From HIMB59 sp902583235 (GTDB lineage Bacteria; Pseudomonadota; Alphaproteobacteria; HIMB59), in assembly GCA_902583235.1 (NCBI GenBank), contig CACHVL010000003.1, positions 62,001-126,000 of the forward strand: 64,000 nt of DNA, given 5' to 3'. Position numbers and translations under genes: made by a program. The first letter of the stretch is position 1; the number at the start of each line of letters is the position of its first letter. The notes beneath the pieces are model-generated. The model was not told the origin of the DNA. It searched no databases and saw only the letters and a program-made list of their open reading frames with translations. Shown piece by piece: positions 23,094 through 31,859 of the stretch.

Positions 23094-25433
23094 ATGGATA
23101 AATTTAACAAAATAGTTGTGATTGGAGCTGGGACTATGGGATCAGGTATTGCTGCCCACCTTGCTAACTCTAATCGACAAGTAGTTTTGCTGGATCTCAA
23201 AGGCAAAGACAAGCCAAACCAAATTTCAGAAAATGCTATTGATATTATCAAAAAGTCAGATCCGCCTCTTTTAGTGGAACGCTCTCGTCTGAAACATATT
23301 AAACCTGGTAACCTCGAAGATGACTTTGATGAAATCAAAGATGCAGACTGGGTGATTGAGGCAGTTGTTGAGCGTATAGATATTAAGCATAAACTTTACT
23401 CTCAAATAGATAAAGTTCGTAGCCCCAATTCCATCATTTCATCTAACACCTCAACCATTCCTCTTTCAATCTTAACTCAAGAAATGTCAGATACCATGAA
23501 AGCTGATTTTTGTATTACGCACTTTTTTAATCCCGTTCGATTTATGAGATTATTAGAGATTGTTGAAACACCAACCATGAACAAATATAAGATGAGTGGC
23601 CTTCGTGACTTTTGTCAAAATGAACTGGGTAAAGGAATTGTTAACTGTAATGACACCCCAGGCTTTATAGGTAATCGTATTGGCGTGTACGCGATGCAGG
23701 TCGCGATGTATGAAGCTTTGGAGCGAGGCCTTCCAGTAGAAATCGCGGATGCACTTTTTGGTCGACCTTTAGGAATTCCTAAAACAGGTGTGTTTGGATT
23801 GTACGATCTCATTGGAATTGATCTGATGAAAGATGTGCTCGCAAGTTTTAAAAAAGAATTACAAGAAAATGATCCGTTCATGGATGTGGTCGCACCTCAT
23901 CCCTTGGTCGAGAAATTATTAGAAAAAGGTTTCAATGGAAATAAAGGTCCTGGGGGTTTTTATCAAACCACAATCGTTGATGATGATGAAATCGTCAAGG
24001 CGATGAACACTTCAGATATGAGCTATTATGATTTCGATAAAGTCGATTTAGAAATTGCTCGAAGAGTTGAGAAAGAGGGGATTAAAGCCCTTCTTGACGA
24101 CGACAGTGAATACGGCCGATATGCTTTCGCTGTGCTTGCTAAAATCATTAATTACAGCGCTTTTTGCATCCCTGAAGTCTCATCAAATGTGACAGACATC
24201 GATGATGCCCTTCGTATGGGATTTAATTGGAATGAAGGGCCATTTGAATTATTGAATGAGTACGGGCTCACTAAATTTGTTCAACGACTTCAAGATGAAA
24301 ACCAAGAAGTCCCCGAATTACTAAAAACCATGATTGGACTAAAACAAGAGCCTTACGACTCCACCTCCTCACGAGCTTATGATCATGAGGCAGGCATGAA
24401 GTTTATCTCTCGAGGAGAGGATGTACGCCGACTAGGTGATCACAAAAAATACGCTAATCATTTATCTAGAAATTTCGCAGCTACCATATGGCAGTTTAAC
24501 GATGAGCCGCGCGAACAAAAAATACTGTGTTGTGAATTTCACACAAAAGCTAATGCTCTGAATGCAGATGCGATGAAAATTTTAGAGGAGTCAGTTGATC
24601 GTCTTGAGCAAGATAATTATCAAGGCCTTGTCGTCTATAATGAGGCAATGAATTTCTCCGCCGGTGCTGATTTAAATACCATGATTGGCTTAGCAGATGT
24701 GAAAGACTGGAAAGGGATTGATAAATACCTATCGGATTTCCAATCTGCATGCAAAAAAATGAAATACGCTACCAAGCCCACAGTCAGTGCAGTTGCAGGA
24801 CTTGCTATCGGAGGAGGGTTTGAAGTAGCATGCCAAACTTCTAAAATGGTCGCTCACATGAATAGTACTCTGGGCCTAGTTGAGACAGGTGTGGGTTTAG
24901 TTCCTGGGGGAGGAGGCTGTAAAGAACTGTTATGGAGATGGGTGCAAGACGATAAATATACAAGCGATCACGATCAAGCAGCCCTACAAGTATTTGATAT
25001 TATAGGGTATGGGCTGATGGCACACTCTCCGCTCCAAGCCAAAAAGCACAAATTTTTCTTAGACAGTGATATTTTTGTTTTGAACCGAGATAATCTTTTA
25101 GTCGAAGCGTTCAAACAAGTATCTGCTTTAAAAGAGGGTTACTCCGCTCCAGAAAAGCCAAAGTTCGTTCTTAGCGGCCCTGAAGTAAAAGAGAAAATGC
25201 ACCAAGTTTTGTTAGGTTTGGAGCAAAAAAACATTATTTTTGGCTACGATGTGGATATTGGTCTTCATTTAGCGGACGTCCTTAGTGGTGGAGACACAAC
25301 CAAATCAAAAGAATTGAGCGAAGCGGACTTATATAATTTAGAGCGACAGTCTTTGATAAATTTAATACAATCCAATAAGACGAGGGATAGGATCCATGCA
25401 ATGTTGTCTACAGGGAGAAGACTAAAAAACTAA
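23094..25433 (+). CDS. FadB/FadJ-type 3-hydroxyacyl-CoA dehydrogenase/enoyl-CoA hydratase
   Basis: A 779-residue multifunctional beta-oxidation protein. The 3-hydroxyacyl-CoA dehydrogenase NAD domain comes first (GAGTMGSGIAAHLA; catalytic His in ITHFFNP), then its C-terminal domain (DTPGFIGNRIG), and a crotonase domain lies at about 480-700 (SAGADLNTMI; VAGLAIGGGFEVACQ; GLVPGGGGCKELL). This is the reverse of the E. coli FadB order but is common in alphaproteobacteria. It carries out hydration and oxidation of enoyl-CoA. The acyl-CoA ligase gene overlaps its stop by one base; no thiolase or acyl-CoA dehydrogenase is nearby. Base composition is visibly richer in GC than in most of the window. 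Confidence 0.88.
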   Translation: MDKFNKIVVIGAGTMGSGIAAHLANSNRQVVLLDLKGKDKPNQISENAIDIIKKSDPPLLVERSRLKHIKPGNLEDDFDEIKDADWVIEAVVERIDIKHKLYSQIDKVRSPNSIISSNTSTIPLSILTQEMSDTMKADFCITHFFNPVRFMRLLEIVETPTMNKYKMSGLRDFCQNELGKGIVNCNDTPGFIGNRIGVYAMQVAMYEALERGLPVEIADALFGRPLGIPKTGVFGLYDLIGIDLMKDVLASFKKELQENDPFMDVVAPHPLVEKLLEKGFNGNKGPGGFYQTTIVDDDEIVKAMNTSDMSYYDFDKVDLEIARRVEKEGIKALLDDDSEYGRYAFAVLAKIINYSAFCIPEVSSNVTDIDDALRMGFNWNEGPFELLNEYGLTKFVQRLQDENQEVPELLKTMIGLKQEPYDSTSSRAYDHEAGMKFISRGEDVRRLGDHKKYANHLSRNFAATIWQFNDEPREQKILCCEFHTKANALNADAMKILEESVDRLEQDNYQGLVVYNEAMNFSAGADLNTMIGLADVKDWKGIDKYLSDFQSACKKMKYATKPTVSAVAGLAIGGGFEVACQTSKMVAHMNSTLGLVETGVGLVPGGGGCKELLWRWVQDDKYTSDHDQAALQVFDIIGYGLMAHSPLQAKKHKFFLDSDIFVLNRDNLLVEAFKQVSALKEGYSAPEKPKFVLSGPEVKEKMHQVLLGLEQKNIIFGYDVDIGLHLADVLSGGDTTKSKELSEADLYNLERQSLINLIQSNKTRDRIHAMLSTGRRLKN

Positions 25434-27058
25434 TGAGTAATTTTGAACAAGGAATGCATAAAAATGATGCAAACTTTGTTCCTTTAACTCCCATCAGTTT
25501 CCTTGACCGTATTAAAGACGTCTATCCCGACTACGAAGCTTTAGTATACAAAGAGAGAAAATATTCTTGGAGACAGGTTTATGACCGATGTACTCGATTT
25601 GCGAGCGCTTTAACAAAAGTAGGAATTGGTAAGGGTGATGTTGTCTCTATTATGGCAGCCAATACTCCTGAAATGTTCGAAGCACACTATTCTGTGCCTA
25701 TGACGGGCGGTGTTGTGAATACAATCAATACTCGATTGGATACCAGAACTGTAGCTTACATCCTAGATCATAGTGACTGTAAAGTTTTCATCGTGGACCG
25801 ACAGTTTCACAATGTAGTTGTGGATGCCCTAGCACAAGTTGACCGGGAGATCATGGTCATTGACATTGATGACAAACAAGCGGGCCTTGGAGATATCCCT
25901 GCAATAGGTAAATTAGAATATGAGAGTTTTTTAGAAACGGGTGATGAAGGGTTTGAATGGATTAGACCAGATGATGAGTGGCAAGCAATTTCACTGAGCT
26001 ATACTTCGGGCACGACAGGAAATCCTAAAGGTGTCGTTTACCATCATCGAGGATCTTATTTAATGTCGATGGGTAGCATTAGCGCCTGGAACATGCCTAA
26101 CCGCCTGACGTACCTATACACCGTTCCTATGTTTCACTGTAATGGCTGGGGGTATCCTTGGACCTTGGCTATGCTGCATGCGCGTGTGATTTTTATTAGA
26201 AATATTGTCGTTAAAGAAATTTTTGAATTAATCGATGAATATGATGTAACGCATTTTGGAGGAGCGCCGATTGTTTTAAATATGATCGCCAACGCTCCAG
26301 CCGAAGATCAAAAAGCATTGAAAAATAATGTTTATGTCATGACTGCGGGAGCTCCGCCTCCAAGTTCAATTCTTCAAAAAATGGAGTCCTTGGGCTTTGA
26401 GGTTATGCATGTTTACGGACTCACAGAAACTTATGGCCACGTTGTTCACTGTGCTTGGAATAAGGACTGGAATAGTTTAGCGGAAGATAAACGCTCTGAG
26501 TTAAAAGCTTATCAAGGAGTTCGCTATCCCCACACCGAAATGGTATCGGTTATGAATCCAGATACGCTCGAACCGGTTCCCTCTGATGGAGAAACCATGG
26601 GTGAGATTATGATCCGAGGAAACACTGTGATGATGGGATATTATAAAAATGAAGAGGCCTCCAAAGAGTCTATGAAAAGCGGATGGTTTCACTCCGGAGA
26701 CTTGGCAGTAATGCACCCCAGTGGATATATCCAAGTTAAAGATCGATCAAAGGATATCATCATTAGTGGGGGTGAGAATATCTCCTCAGTAGAAATCGAA
26801 AATATTATTACAAGGCATCCTGCCGTATCACTAGCAGCGGTTGTCGCGAAGCCTGATGAAAAGTGGGGGGAGACACCTTGTGCTTTTATAGAATTGGCCG
26901 ACGGTCAAACAGTTGAGGAAGATGAACTAAAGAAATTTTGCCGGGAGCATCTAGCAGGTTTTAAAATGCCCAAAACTTTTGTATTCCAAGTCTTGCCAAA
27001 AACGTCAACGGGTAAAATTCAAAAGTACGAACTAAGAGAAACAGTTAAAAAACTTTAA
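25433..27058 (+). CDS. Acyl-CoA synthetase (AMP-forming; medium/long-chain or DmdB-like)
   Basis: A 541-residue adenylate-forming ligase. The P-loop is YTSGTTGNPKGVVYHHRG (about 189-206), the A5 motif is VYGLTETYG, the hinge motif is VKDRSKDIIISGGENIS, and the catalytic C-terminal lysine lies in TSTGKIQKYE. It activates a carboxylic acid to acyl-CoA through an acyl-AMP. Length and motif wording resemble both fatty-acyl ligases and the marine 3-methylmercaptopropionyl-CoA ligase (DmdB); the sequence alone does not decide. It is cotranscribed with the FadB-like gene, which favours a fatty acid or short branched acid feeding beta-oxidation. Confidence 0.85.
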   Translation: MSNFEQGMHKNDANFVPLTPISFLDRIKDVYPDYEALVYKERKYSWRQVYDRCTRFASALTKVGIGKGDVVSIMAANTPEMFEAHYSVPMTGGVVNTINTRLDTRTVAYILDHSDCKVFIVDRQFHNVVVDALAQVDREIMVIDIDDKQAGLGDIPAIGKLEYESFLETGDEGFEWIRPDDEWQAISLSYTSGTTGNPKGVVYHHRGSYLMSMGSISAWNMPNRLTYLYTVPMFHCNGWGYPWTLAMLHARVIFIRNIVVKEIFELIDEYDVTHFGGAPIVLNMIANAPAEDQKALKNNVYVMTAGAPPPSSILQKMESLGFEVMHVYGLTETYGHVVHCAWNKDWNSLAEDKRSELKAYQGVRYPHTEMVSVMNPDTLEPVPSDGETMGEIMIRGNTVMMGYYKNEEASKESMKSGWFHSGDLAVMHPSGYIQVKDRSKDIIISGGENISSVEIENIITRHPAVSLAAVVAKPDEKWGETPCAFIELADGQTVEEDELKKFCREHLAGFKMPKTFVFQVLPKTSTGKIQKYELRETVKKL

Positions 27059-27255
27059 TTCACTTTTTTATTTTTATCTTCAGTGTTGATAACTTTGATA
27101 GCTTTTAGCTTTTTGTAACACATATAGCAGACAAGATTGTGATGACTTTTAATTAGGTTTTGTACCTTCTTTGGGGCTGTTCGAATTTCAGACTCAATGT
27201 AGACGCTATCCATGACGGATAATTCTCCCTCGCAGTATTTACACTTTTCTGCCAT
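27055..27255 (-). CDS. Small zinc-ribbon protein
   Basis: A 66-residue protein with CKYCEGEL near the N-terminus and CYMCYKKL about 40 residues later, likely one zinc site. Start chosen at ATG 27255 (MAEKCKYC), two bases after the stop of the photolyase-domain gene; a longer frame from 27291 would overlap that gene. It is the last gene of the minus-strand operon that begins with pxpB, and its stop overlaps the acyl-CoA ligase stop by four bases. No function recognised. Confidence 0.6.
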   Translation of the reverse strand: MAEKCKYCEGELSVMDSVYIESEIRTAPKKVQNLIKSHHNLVCYMCYKKLKAIKVINTEDKNKKVN

Positions 27256-27257
27256 CT

Positions 27258-27653
27258 CTAGTATTTTAAATTTTTCTTGATTTTGTTCCAATACTGAAAA
27301 AATCTTTTTGCTGGGTGAAGATAGTTATCCTGTAACAAGAAGTAATCGGGTAATTGCTCCACGTCATAGGCATCACCGAGCTTTTGAAATAACTCTTGGT
27401 ACACAGGCCTAAAAGTAGCTTTGGTTGTGATTTTTGATATGGGATTTTGACTATGAATTTCTTGCAATATCTCATATGTGTTTCCTTGATATATCTCAGC
27501 TCCAGCCTCTTTGGCCAAAAAGTATCTATTTTCAATGATTTTTTCACTGAGTTCGTAGCCCTCGCTCAAGGTATTGTCAAAGATGTATACAGGATTACCC
27601 TCCATACCTAGAGGTACTCTCATGAACTCATCATATAAAAAAACTAGGTTCAT
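27258..27653 (-). CDS. Photolyase-like alpha/beta (antenna) domain protein, stand-alone
   Basis: A 131-residue protein that looks like the Rossmann-type N-terminal domain of the photolyase/cryptochrome family without the FAD domain: PVYIFDNTL, a helix, RYFLAKEAGAEIYQGNTYE (the strand that normally reads 'lG..l.v..G'), then ISKITTKATFRPVYQEL. Start ATG 27653 overlaps the stop of the FAD-domain gene (ATGA), so the two are translationally coupled. In ordinary photolyases this domain precedes the FAD domain in the same chain; here it is a separate, downstream gene. Assignment rests on pattern and context, not on a database hit. Confidence 0.6.
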   Translation of the reverse strand: MNLVFLYDEFMRVPLGMEGNPVYIFDNTLSEGYELSEKIIENRYFLAKEAGAEIYQGNTYEILQEIHSQNPISKITTKATFRPVYQELFQKLGDAYDVEQLPDYFLLQDNYLHPAKRFFQYWNKIKKNLKY

Positions 27654-28387
27654 AAATTGGGAAAGAGCCTCGCACTAATCTCCTCATAGCTTCCATCTAT
27701 TTCTTGATTTTTCTCTGGTATAATCTCAATTGAGCGGTGACAGTATTTATGGACATTTTCTAAATTAAAAATATAGGGCTTTCCTGCAAAGGTGCTCGCA
27801 ATCCATTGCCACGAAAAGTTATTACTCGCAATATCACCGTCTAGTAAATGACTTAAAAAAAACTTTGCTCCTGCCTGCCACTTCACTCTTCTAAAATGGA
27901 CTATATAAGAGGCCAAATACATACGTGAGTGGTTATGCAGATAACCAGTAGTAAGCAGCTGATCGATAAAAACATTGATTACCTGTGTTGGAGTTTTTGC
28001 AGATGTAATGTCTTCAGGTATGTCGTCTTGATACTCGTGTGCTTGAAATCCTGTTTTATATTCCTCCACATCTGTCCATAGTTGATCGGGATGATGGTAG
28101 GCGTAACTTCTCCAAAAATCTCTCCATGCTAATTCTTGGATAAATTTTTCACTCTCATTAAATGCATATTTATCTCGAACATGTTCATAGATCTCTTTAT
28201 TTGAAATAATTCCATGTTTGATGTGAGCAGATAATCTTGAAATTTGCCCATTGAGAAAGTTTCTGGTCTTTGCATAGAGTGTAGGATTAAAAGAGTTAAA
28301 TTTTTCTAAAGCATCTTGCCTTGAGGCAACAGCGCTATCTGATTTAGTCGATGAGGGAACAAGATCGTGAATATTTGAAATTTTCAT
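27650..28387 (-). CDS. Short photolyase-like FAD-binding domain protein
   Basis: A 245-residue protein that matches only the C-terminal FAD domain of DNA photolyases/cryptochromes. Visible are SRLSAHIKHGIIS (45-62 region), QELAWRDFWRSY (84-95), TGYLHNHSRMYLASY (147-161), VKWQAGAKFF and the DGDIASNNFSWQWIAS block (183-198). W170 and W193 match two of the tryptophans of the photoreduction chain and N190 lies at the flavin. The antenna domain is missing from this chain but is encoded next door at 27258. Likely role: light-driven pyrimidine dimer repair, possibly on single-stranded DNA. It lies 24 bases after pxpC on the same strand. Confidence 0.8.
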   Translation of the reverse strand: MKISNIHDLVPSSTKSDSAVASRQDALEKFNSFNPTLYAKTRNFLNGQISRLSAHIKHGIISNKEIYEHVRDKYAFNESEKFIQELAWRDFWRSYAYHHPDQLWTDVEEYKTGFQAHEYQDDIPEDITSAKTPTQVINVFIDQLLTTGYLHNHSRMYLASYIVHFRRVKWQAGAKFFLSHLLDGDIASNNFSWQWIASTFAGKPYIFNLENVHKYCHRSIEIIPEKNQEIDGSYEEISARLFPNL

Positions 28388-28411
28388 TTCTAGTTATACA
28401 TACAAATTTGG

Positions 28412-29290
28412 CTAATAGATTGTTTGTAAATCAAACCTAATTTGGCTTCCAGGGGGAAGTTGAGAGATTTTGGAAATATCTTCCTCATTTAAAATTGCAA
28501 TCTTTGGATATCCACCAGTGCAGGGGATATCTCGCATTAATACAATAGGCTGCCCATCACTGGGTACTTGAATAGACCCCGGTAAAATACCTTCAGACAA
28601 AATATCGTGTGACTGGGAGCTGAGGATGGCCTCTCCTTTGAGCCTGATACCCATCCGATCACTTTGAGCTGATATTGTAAAAGTACTGCTAATAAACGAT
28701 TGTAGAGCCTGATCTGTAAAAAATTGAAGTTGAGGGCCAGGATAAACTTTAAAGTTTGTCTCCTTTTTGTAAGCAGGGTTTGGTATGGATAGATGATCCC
28801 AAGAACTCACATCTTCCAGAATTTCAAAGGTATCATCAACTTTCAACGGCCAATTGATAGAGCCAATTCCTGCTTTTGTATCTGTAGAGAAACTTTTTAA
28901 ACATGGATCTAACCCAAGCCCATGTTCAACGGCGATGTAACCGTAGACGGAGTCTATTGTATTATGAATATTCAACTCATCCCCTTCAAATAAATTTATA
29001 CTCTTATAGGGTTGGCATATAATTTGAGTACCATTATTTTTTTGTATATTCATATTACAATTTCCACCGACACAAACTTTTACGGATCCCTCTTTTACTT
29101 TTATTGAGGGTCCCACATAGGCAAATTCAATAAATTGATTATGATGGAGTGGTATAATTTTTTCTAATTCTTTAATAATTCTTTGGTCCATAGCCCCACT
29201 GGGGGAAACCCCTAAGTGTTGATAATGAAATCTTCCAAAATCTTGAATAGTTAAATGAGTCCCTGTACGGGTGATCACAAGTGAGTTCAT
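28412..29290 (-). CDS. pxpC: 5-oxoprolinase subunit C (biotin-dependent carboxyltransferase family)
   Basis: A 292-residue PxpC/KipA-type protein. The N-terminus has TIQDFGRFHYQHLGVSPSGA followed by MDQ; the C-terminal DGQPIVLMRDIPCTGGYPKI block is typical. With PxpA and PxpB it hydrolyses 5-oxoproline to glutamate using ATP. The start overlaps the pxpB stop by four bases. Length is at the short end of the family. The partner pxpA lies divergently, 20 bases beyond the pxpB start. Confidence 0.88.
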   Translation of the reverse strand: MNSLVITRTGTHLTIQDFGRFHYQHLGVSPSGAMDQRIIKELEKIIPLHHNQFIEFAYVGPSIKVKEGSVKVCVGGNCNMNIQKNNGTQIICQPYKSINLFEGDELNIHNTIDSVYGYIAVEHGLGLDPCLKSFSTDTKAGIGSINWPLKVDDTFEILEDVSSWDHLSIPNPAYKKETNFKVYPGPQLQFFTDQALQSFISSTFTISAQSDRMGIRLKGEAILSSQSHDILSEGILPGSIQVPSDGQPIVLMRDIPCTGGYPKIAILNEEDISKISQLPPGSQIRFDLQTIY

Positions 29291-30006
29291 GTGGAGTACT
29301 CCTTGATCAATTCATTAATTGAAAAATGTTTCTTTTGGATTTGCTGAAACTCTTTGTTGCTGACAGAGTAAAAACTTACCTTATCTCCGGGTAAAAAAAG
29401 AGAGGGGTTAGGTTTTTGAAGATCAAATATATCGAAGGGTATTTGTCCGATAATATTCCAGCCACCCGGTGATACTTTTGGATATATGCAAGTGTGGTTT
29501 TTAGCTATTCCAATGGATCGAGCAGGAATTTTAATTCTTGGAGTAGCTAATCGCGGTGTAATTAATTTAGAGGGGACATCGCCCAGATACGGAAATCCCG
29601 GCATGAAGCCTATATAATAAGTATAGTAACTCTCAGAGGTATGGAGGTTTATTATCTCTTCTTTTGTTATCTGATGAAGTTTTTGAATTAACTTTAAATC
29701 CAAAGCGAAACTTTCATCATAACAGGCAGGTATTTTCCACGTTTTATTGGCACTTTTATGAGATTGAGATTTTATCTCATTCATTTCATAAGTAATTTTT
29801 TCTTTATTTTGATCGCGTATTTCAGAATTTTCAAAAATGATCACAATTTTATTAAACGAAGGAATTATATTTAGTAAAGGCAGTCCAAGATTTGAAATAG
29901 TGGAAAATGCTTTATTCACCTCTATCGATATAGATTTTGAGGAGTCATCTCCAAAATCTAAGACCATCCCTCGGTCTCCATAAGAATTTATTCCTTTGAA
30001 ATACAC
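29287..30006 (-). CDS. pxpB: 5-oxoprolinase subunit B
   Basis: A 239-residue PxpB/KipI-type protein with the signature GFMPGFPYLG, TPRLATPR, and IYPKVSPGGWNIIGQIPF. The usual PAGSVGIA reads PARSIGIA, a Gly to Arg change in a conserved loop. Together with PxpC it forms the ATP-dependent part of 5-oxoprolinase. First gene of a minus-strand operon pxpB-pxpC-FAD domain-antenna domain-zinc ribbon. The 20-base gap to pxpA leaves no room for two separate promoters, so they overlap or lie within the genes. Confidence 0.87.
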   Translation of the reverse strand: MYFKGINSYGDRGMVLDFGDDSSKSISIEVNKAFSTISNLGLPLLNIIPSFNKIVIIFENSEIRDQNKEKITYEMNEIKSQSHKSANKTWKIPACYDESFALDLKLIQKLHQITKEEIINLHTSESYYTYYIGFMPGFPYLGDVPSKLITPRLATPRIKIPARSIGIAKNHTCIYPKVSPGGWNIIGQIPFDIFDLQKPNPSLFLPGDKVSFYSVSNKEFQQIQKKHFSINELIKEYST

Positions 30007-30026
30007 GCTAATATCTTAATGTAACT

Positions 30027-30803
30027 TTGGTGCATTTGAATAAAATTAATTTTAATTCTGATATAGCAGAAAAAGATCATCGATTTTATGAGTCTGTTGA
30101 TATGCAACTCATAGACAAAATTAGCTCTGCCAATATTTCCTGTTTATTTCATGGGGGTTCAAAAGAAGTTGTTTCTAAAGCACTTAATTATTGTAATACA
30201 AAGAACGTTTCAATCGGAGCTCATGTCTCGTTTTTAGATAGAGATAACTTTGGACGGGCAGAAATTAACTGGAACAAGCAACTCATCCATGAAATTCTCA
30301 ACGATCAATTACTTTTTATTCATAACCTTGCGTTGGAAATGAGCGCTACAGTGACTCATATCAAACTTCACGGAGCTCTCAGTAATATGGCTTGTGTTGA
30401 CCAGGATCTCTCTGCTGAAATAGTCGGCTATTTAAAAAAAAATTACCCTTCTTTGATATTACTTGCACCAGCTTTAAGTGAACTTGCAAAAATGAGCTTG
30501 GAGGTTGACACTGCTACTGCTCTTGAGGTTTTTGCAGATCGCACCTATGAAGCCAATGGTACACTCACACCTCGTTCTGTTAGGGGCTCTTTAATCACAG
30601 ACCCCAAAAGTGCCAGCGAACACGTTCGAGCAATGCTCATACAAAAGGGAATTATTTCTCGCGCAGGGGATACTTTAAAAACAGATATACATTCAATCTG
30701 TGTACATAGCGACACACCAAATAGTGTTGAAATATCTGAACAAATTTGCATACTTCTTGAAGAAATGAAGATAAAGCAAGTAACACTTCCAGAATTTTTT
30801 TAA
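30027..30803 (+). CDS. pxpA: 5-oxoprolinase subunit A (LamB/YcsF family)
   Basis: A 258-residue PxpA protein: NFNSDIAEKDH (normally DLNCDLGE), SSANISCLFHGGSKEVV, SIGAHVSFLDRDNFGRAEI, HIKLHGALSN and an EVFADRTYEANGTLTPR segment. The family fold and key His/Asp positions are retained, though several canonical residues differ. It performs ring opening of 5-oxoproline with PxpBC. Start TTG 30027 or GTG 30030; neither has a good ribosome site. Downstream, seven bases later, is a gamma-glutamylcyclotransferase-like gene whose product would be the substrate of this enzyme. Confidence 0.82.
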   Translation: MVHLNKINFNSDIAEKDHRFYESVDMQLIDKISSANISCLFHGGSKEVVSKALNYCNTKNVSIGAHVSFLDRDNFGRAEINWNKQLIHEILNDQLLFIHNLALEMSATVTHIKLHGALSNMACVDQDLSAEIVGYLKKNYPSLILLAPALSELAKMSLEVDTATALEVFADRTYEANGTLTPRSVRGSLITDPKSASEHVRAMLIQKGIISRAGDTLKTDIHSICVHSDTPNSVEISEQICILLEEMKIKQVTLPEFF

Positions 30804-30810
30804 AACAATT

Positions 30811-31308
30811 ATGGGTAATTATTTTTTTTACGGCACACTTCGTTCTATCTCAGTTTTAGAAAAAGTTATTGGAAAGACATCTAACCATTTAAATATAATT
30901 CCTGCTTTTGCACCTAAAAGCGAATTACGCCTTGTCATTGACGAGAATTTCCCAGTTATAATTTTTGGTGATAACTACACAGGGGTTGACGGGATATTAG
31001 TGAAAGGTTTAACGGACGATGATATTGCACGCATACGTTTTTTTGAAGATGTAGAATTTGCTCCTAAAATAATGTCCGTTGAGGCTGGTGGAAAACATCA
31101 AAAGGCAGAATACTTTTCTCAAAAAGGAGTCGAGCCCTCGATGAACCCTTGGTTTTATGAGGAATGGAAAGAGCAAGACGAGGCTTTGACTTTAGTGACC
31201 ACTGAACTTTGGATGCAACTTTATGGGAAATATACAGCGGAAGAGGCAGATCAGTATTGGAATTATGTTAAAAAACAAGCTTATCATCAGTATCACTCTC
31301 AACAATGA
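30811..31308 (+). CDS. Gamma-glutamylcyclotransferase-like (AIG2/GGCT family) protein
   Basis: A 165-residue protein with the defining N-terminal YGTLR loop (FFYGTLRSISVLEKVIG), a YTGVDGILVKGLTDDDI segment and a FFEDVEFAP stretch containing the acidic residue expected at the catalytic position. The family releases 5-oxoproline from gamma-glutamyl amines or peptides. Its place right after pxpA makes a neat 5-oxoproline formation and hydrolysis pair. ATG start; its stop overlaps the start of the next gene by four bases. Confidence 0.78.
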   Translation: MGNYFFYGTLRSISVLEKVIGKTSNHLNIIPAFAPKSELRLVIDENFPVIIFGDNYTGVDGILVKGLTDDDIARIRFFEDVEFAPKIMSVEAGGKHQKAEYFSQKGVEPSMNPWFYEEWKEQDEALTLVTTELWMQLYGKYTAEEADQYWNYVKKQAYHQYHSQQ

Positions 31309-31859
31309 GGGTTATTAAATTATTTCTGCTTATTTCCTTTTTATTTATTCCCCATTCCTTTTCCAACGAGACCAGTTGGAATTTGTTAAAAGATGGCGGA
31401 AAAGTAGTTTTTATTCGTCATGCTTACGCCCCAGGGGGTGGAGATCCTGATAACTTTGAACTAGAAGACTGCTCAACACAAAGAAATTTAAATCAACAAG
31501 GAGTTCGTCAATCCCAAACAATTGGTCAATTATTTATTGAATATTCTATACCGGTAGACTCTGTTTACTCTAGTCAGTGGTGCCGCTGCCAAGATACAGC
31601 TCGGTATGCGTTTGGAGATTTTAAGAATTTTAGTGCTTTAAACTCAACGTTTTCTGGTAAGTACCAAAAAAATCACTCAAAACAAATGTTGGAATTGAGT
31701 GAATTTATCAATAGATGGGACGATAGTGGGGGCAACCTAGTTTTCGTCACTCATTATGTGATCGTCGGGGGCTTTCTTGATTATTATCCAAACTCTGGAG
31801 AAATTGTGATTGCAGATAAATCTTTATCAATTTTAGGAACTATAAAAGTAGACTTCTAA
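31305..31859 (+). CDS. Periplasmic histidine phosphatase family protein
   Basis: A 184-residue protein with a signal peptide (VIKLFLLISFLFIPHSFSN) and a histidine-phosphatase core: FIRHAYAPGGGDP holds the phosphorylated histidine, YSSQWCRCQDTA the arginine pocket, and FVTHYVIVGG the second histidine. Likely removes phosphate from a small molecule in the periplasm. Substrate unknown. Translationally coupled to the cyclotransferase gene before it. The stop overlaps that of the convergent HupE gene by four bases. Confidence 0.82.
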   Translation: MRVIKLFLLISFLFIPHSFSNETSWNLLKDGGKVVFIRHAYAPGGGDPDNFELEDCSTQRNLNQQGVRQSQTIGQLFIEYSIPVDSVYSSQWCRCQDTARYAFGDFKNFSALNSTFSGKYQKNHSKQMLELSEFINRWDDSGGNLVFVTHYVIVGGFLDYYPNSGEIVIADKSLSILGTIKVDF

